Positions 46,422 to 48,782 of a stretch of DNA of 48,782 nt are shown one piece after another (position 1 is the stretch's first letter; each line of letters begins with the position of its first letter). Made by a program: the position numbers and the translations under genes. Where the stretch lies: positions 1 through 48,782 of the forward strand of contig JABWCG010000003.1 in the NCBI GenBank assembly GCA_013359225.1, in the 5' to 3' direction. The DNA is from Candidatus Buchananbacteria bacterium (GTDB lineage: Bacteria > Patescibacteriota > Patescibacteriia > Buchananbacterales > UBA6539). The notes below the pieces were generated by a model. That model did not search any database and was not told the origin of the DNA. It saw nothing but the letters and a program-made list of their open reading frames with translations.

Positions 46422-46449
46422 TTGACAAAGAGCTAAAAATTTGTATACT
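46422..46449 (+). promoter_or_regulatory. Promoter of the ATP synthase operon
   Basis: TTGACA (46422-46427), 16-base spacer, TATACT (46444-46449); start expected about 30 bases before the first gene. Confidence 0.8.
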
Positions 46450-46486
46450 TTAGATAATTTTTTAAAAATAGCGAATTTTAACCCAT

Positions 46487-46786
46487 ATGCCTGAACCAAG
46501 GCAGGAAAAATGGTGGCAAGAGGGCCTGGGGCTCGCTATGGAACTAACTGGCTGGCTGATTATACCAGTTCTAGGGGCGCTCATTTTGGGCAAATGGCTG
46601 GATCAGCGCTATGACAGCGCACCATGGCTGTTCCTGCTTTGCACCGCTATAGCGTTTATTATCACCTGTTGTGGTATCATTTATAAAGCAGCTACCTGGA
46701 TGCGAGAAATCAGCACCGATCAAAATAAACAAAATAATAATTTAGAGGCAAAGAGCAAGATTAATGACTCAGACAAACGAAGCTAA
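46487..46786 (+). CDS. AtpZ/AtpI-like membrane protein
   Basis: 99 aa with two membrane helices (about 18-36 and 44-66) joined by GKWLDQRYDSAPWL, the pattern of AtpZ/AtpI-family proteins encoded first in F-type ATPase operons. These help c-ring assembly or divalent-ion uptake; neither can be decided here. A charged Asn/Lys-rich tail follows. It overlaps atpB by 23 bases. No Shine-Dalgarno. Confidence 0.82.
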   Translation: MPEPRQEKWWQEGLGLAMELTGWLIIPVLGALILGKWLDQRYDSAPWLFLLCTAIAFIITCCGIIYKAATWMREISTDQNKQNNNLEAKSKINDSDKRS

Positions 46787-47672
46787 AACTGAAGTGGCTA
46801 AAGACATTCTTGGCCAGACCGAAGGGCAGGAGACAACCTCCCAAAGCTCCGAAGTCAAACATGAATCCACCCTGTTCGCCGAACCGGTTTTTCATTTTGG
46901 GCAGTTTGCGATTACTAACGCCCTGTTGACTTCCTGGCTGGCGGTACTTATCATTATTGTTCTTTCAGTCATGGTCCGAAAAAAAATTGCATCCGTACCG
47001 CGTGGCATTCAAAACTATGCCGAATCAGTCCTTGAGGGTGCCATTAATTTAGCCAACTCTGTTACTGGGTCGTCAGAAAAATCTTTAAAATTTCTACCAA
47101 TTGTTTTCCCGCTCTTCATATTTATCCTTATTAATAACTGGCTAGGCCTGCTACCCGGTGTTGGGTCAATTGGTTTTATTGAAAGCCACGGGGGCGAATC
47201 AATATTTGTGCCACTTCTGCGCGGCGGTACTGCTGATTTAAATTTAACTTTGGCGCTTGCCCTAATGGCTGTTATTGCCACTCACATTTTTGGGGTCATC
47301 ACGGCTAACGCCTGGGGTCATCTTAATCGATTCATCAATATCAAGGTACTACTAGAAATTCCTAAAAAAATTTTTGTTGAAAAAGAATACACAGCCATTT
47401 TGGTCAACCCGATAAAATTTTTTGTCGGTTTGATTGAGGCGGTTGGGGAATTAGCAAAAGTCGCTTCGTTGTCATTTCGATTGTTCGGCAACATTTTTGC
47501 CGGCGAGGTCTTACTGGCAGCGATGAGTGCAATTTTTGCTTTCATCTTGCCGTTGCCCTTTATGTTCTTGGAAATCATTGTCGGCATTATCCAAGCGTTA
47601 ATATTCGCTATTCTGACGCTGGTATTTTTGACCGTCATGACCAGCGACCACGAACACGAAGAGGCGCATTAA
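46764..47672 (+). CDS. atpB: ATP synthase F0 subunit a
   Basis: 302 aa, membrane subunit forming the proton half-channels. After an acidic/Gln-rich N-terminus come about six helices: ALLTSWLAVLIIIVLSVMV, the IVFPLFIFILINNWLGLLPGVG segment, and the key helix VGELAKVASLSFRLFGNIFAGEVLL, which carries the essential Arg in FRLFGN, then LPLPFMFLEIIVGIIQALIFAILTLVFL. A His/Glu-rich C-terminus (DHEHEEAH) ends it. Its start lies inside the upstream gene. Confidence 0.95.
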   Translation: MTQTNEAKTEVAKDILGQTEGQETTSQSSEVKHESTLFAEPVFHFGQFAITNALLTSWLAVLIIIVLSVMVRKKIASVPRGIQNYAESVLEGAINLANSVTGSSEKSLKFLPIVFPLFIFILINNWLGLLPGVGSIGFIESHGGESIFVPLLRGGTADLNLTLALALMAVIATHIFGVITANAWGHLNRFINIKVLLEIPKKIFVEKEYTAILVNPIKFFVGLIEAVGELAKVASLSFRLFGNIFAGEVLLAAMSAIFAFILPLPFMFLEIIVGIIQALIFAILTLVFLTVMTSDHEHEEAH

Positions 47673-47699
47673 TTTAACTAACTAATTAATAATTAATAA

Positions 47700-47957
<258 letters not shown>

Positions 47958-47966
47958 TAAAAAAAT

Positions 47967-48470
47967 ATGGCCGAAATAATCAGCACGTTTCACATCGATT
48001 GGAAAATTATTATTGCCCAACTTGTTAATTTCGCCTTGGTTGTTGGCGTGCTGTGGTTTTTCGCTTTCAAACCTCTGGCAAAAACGATGAATGAACGCAC
48101 CGCCAAAATTGAGCAGGGTTTGCGTAATGCCCAGGCCGTTGAACAACAGCTTAAAGAAGCCGAACGTGAGTATCAGGTTGTAGTAACGCGCGCCAAGAAA
48201 GAAGCGGAAGGTATCATTATAAGCGCCCGTGAAATGGCTGAAACTCAACGAAACGAAACATTGACTAAAACCAAAACTGAGGCGGCAAAAATAATTGAAA
48301 CCGCCAAAGGTCAACTCGCAGCGCAAAAACAACAGATGGTCAATGACGCTCGAACTGAATTGGCGGAAATCGTCGCCCTGGCTTCTGAAAAAATCATTGC
48401 GCAAAAACTAACTGATAAAAGCAACTTGGAACTCATTGAAAAAACAATTAAAGGAGTAAAGGTATCATGA
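47967..48470 (+). CDS. atpF: ATP synthase F0 subunit b
   Basis: 167 aa, peripheral stalk. One N-terminal membrane helix (about 15-33, IAQLVNFALVVGVLWFFAF) followed by a long charged helix with coiled-coil character (REYQVVVTRAKKEAEGIIISAREMAETQRNE) and a C-terminal TDKSNLELIEKTIKGVK. Normal length. Its stop overlaps the atpH start by 4 bases. Confidence 0.95.
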   Translation: MAEIISTFHIDWKIIIAQLVNFALVVGVLWFFAFKPLAKTMNERTAKIEQGLRNAQAVEQQLKEAEREYQVVVTRAKKEAEGIIISAREMAETQRNETLTKTKTEAAKIIETAKGQLAAQKQQMVNDARTELAEIVALASEKIIAQKLTDKSNLELIEKTIKGVKVS

Positions 48471-48782
48471 GAATCTCCGACAAAAAATACGCTCGCGCCT
48501 TGTATGAAGCAACGGAAAAAATCTCTGGCGTCAAACGCGATGCGGTGGTGAAAAAATTTGTTGCTGTGTTGGCCAGACACCACGCTTTGTCGCGAATCGA
48601 AAACATCATCAATGAATATCAGCGGTATGCGATCGAGCAGCAGGGGCAGCTAAGCGTCACAGCCACATTTGCCAAAAAAATATCAAAGGCGGAAAACGAA
48701 AAATTAATTACCAAATTAAATAAAATGCTGCAGCGCAAGGTTATCCTAGAAACCGCCATCGACAGCACACTTATCGGCGGCA
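48467..48782 (+). CDS. atpH: ATP synthase F1 subunit delta, cut by the window end
   Basis: ATG 48467 overlaps the atpF stop (ATGA). 105 residues are visible with no stop. The N-terminus ISDKKYARALYEATEK and the helical pattern through LARHHALSRIENIINEYQRYAIEQQG match the delta/OSCP N-terminal domain. It connects the peripheral stalk to F1. The remaining operon (atpA, G, D, C) should lie beyond the edge. Confidence 0.93.
   Translation, partial: MRISDKKYARALYEATEKISGVKRDAVVKKFVAVLARHHALSRIENIINEYQRYAIEQQGQLSVTATFAKKISKAENEKLITKLNKMLQRKVILETAIDSTLIGG

Overview
This window looks like part of a small-genome bacterium of the Patescibacteria/CPR type. That placement is an inference from gene content: short intergenic spaces, many small orphan proteins, a VanW-family protein, a single GIY-YIG nuclease, a nucleoside-deoxyribosyltransferase-like/ribbon-helix-helix fusion, a Fn3-like/PA14-like surface protein with C-terminal 'ENGKRRWIP' repeats, a membrane pyrophosphatase plus F-type ATPase, and only fragments of biosynthetic pathways. 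No rRNA, CRISPR array, transposase or prophage is visible.

Layout. 1-5,000: minus-strand genes for a secreted M23 peptidase (cut by the left edge), a lipoprotein, a stand-alone GreA C-terminal domain, a GIY-YIG nuclease, the NDT-like/RHH fusion, an asparaginase-like protein without its catalytic threonines and a STAS-like protein. A 59-bp repeat and paired GACGGC motifs lie between them. 5,100-11,900: an arginine-flavoured block of argS, an unknown partner, argA, argE and two tRNA-Arg genes, with a threonine-synthase-like gene inside it. 12,000-16,700: a 40-codon mini-gene, an acyl-CoA ligase, tRNA-Arg(CCU), two tRNA-Ala genes, an AT-rich gap holding a GC-rich run of four hairpins, two canonical parS sites and parB. 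16,800-24,300: an autoregulated TetR-type gene, two tiny unknown genes with aroK, ldh, trxA-trxB, and an aminotransferase/archaeal-type PEP carboxylase pair. 24,400-34,400: rnhB, methyltransferase, yraN, nusA, hppA, tig, nfo, a queuosine-precursor transporter, phosphodiesterase, Nudix and YggU genes. 34,500-34,890: an isolated candidate structured RNA gene. 34,900-46,400: vanW-DUF3006-hsp20, a radical SAM protein, the surface protein, tRNA-Glu, a divergent mhqO/mhqD-like pair with a HI0933-type flavoprotein, an orphan gene and a minimal beta-carbonic-anhydrase-like protein. 46,400-end: the start of the ATP synthase operon (atpZ/I-like, atpB, E, F and partial H).

How it fits together. The energy genes (lactate dehydrogenase, PPi-driven and ATP-driven proton pumps, thioredoxin system) suit a fermentative cell. 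PEP carboxylase translationally coupled to an aminotransferase would give PEP to oxaloacetate to aspartate. Two kinds of gene start are interleaved: genes with a strong Shine-Dalgarno (argS, argA, argE, parB, radical SAM, several orphans) and genes with no Shine-Dalgarno, some with the start codon only a few bases below the -10 box. The least explained items are the hairpin-rich RNA candidates near 15.0 kb and 34.6 kb, the 40-codon mini-gene near 12.2 kb, and a terminator-like hairpin inside the nusA leader.
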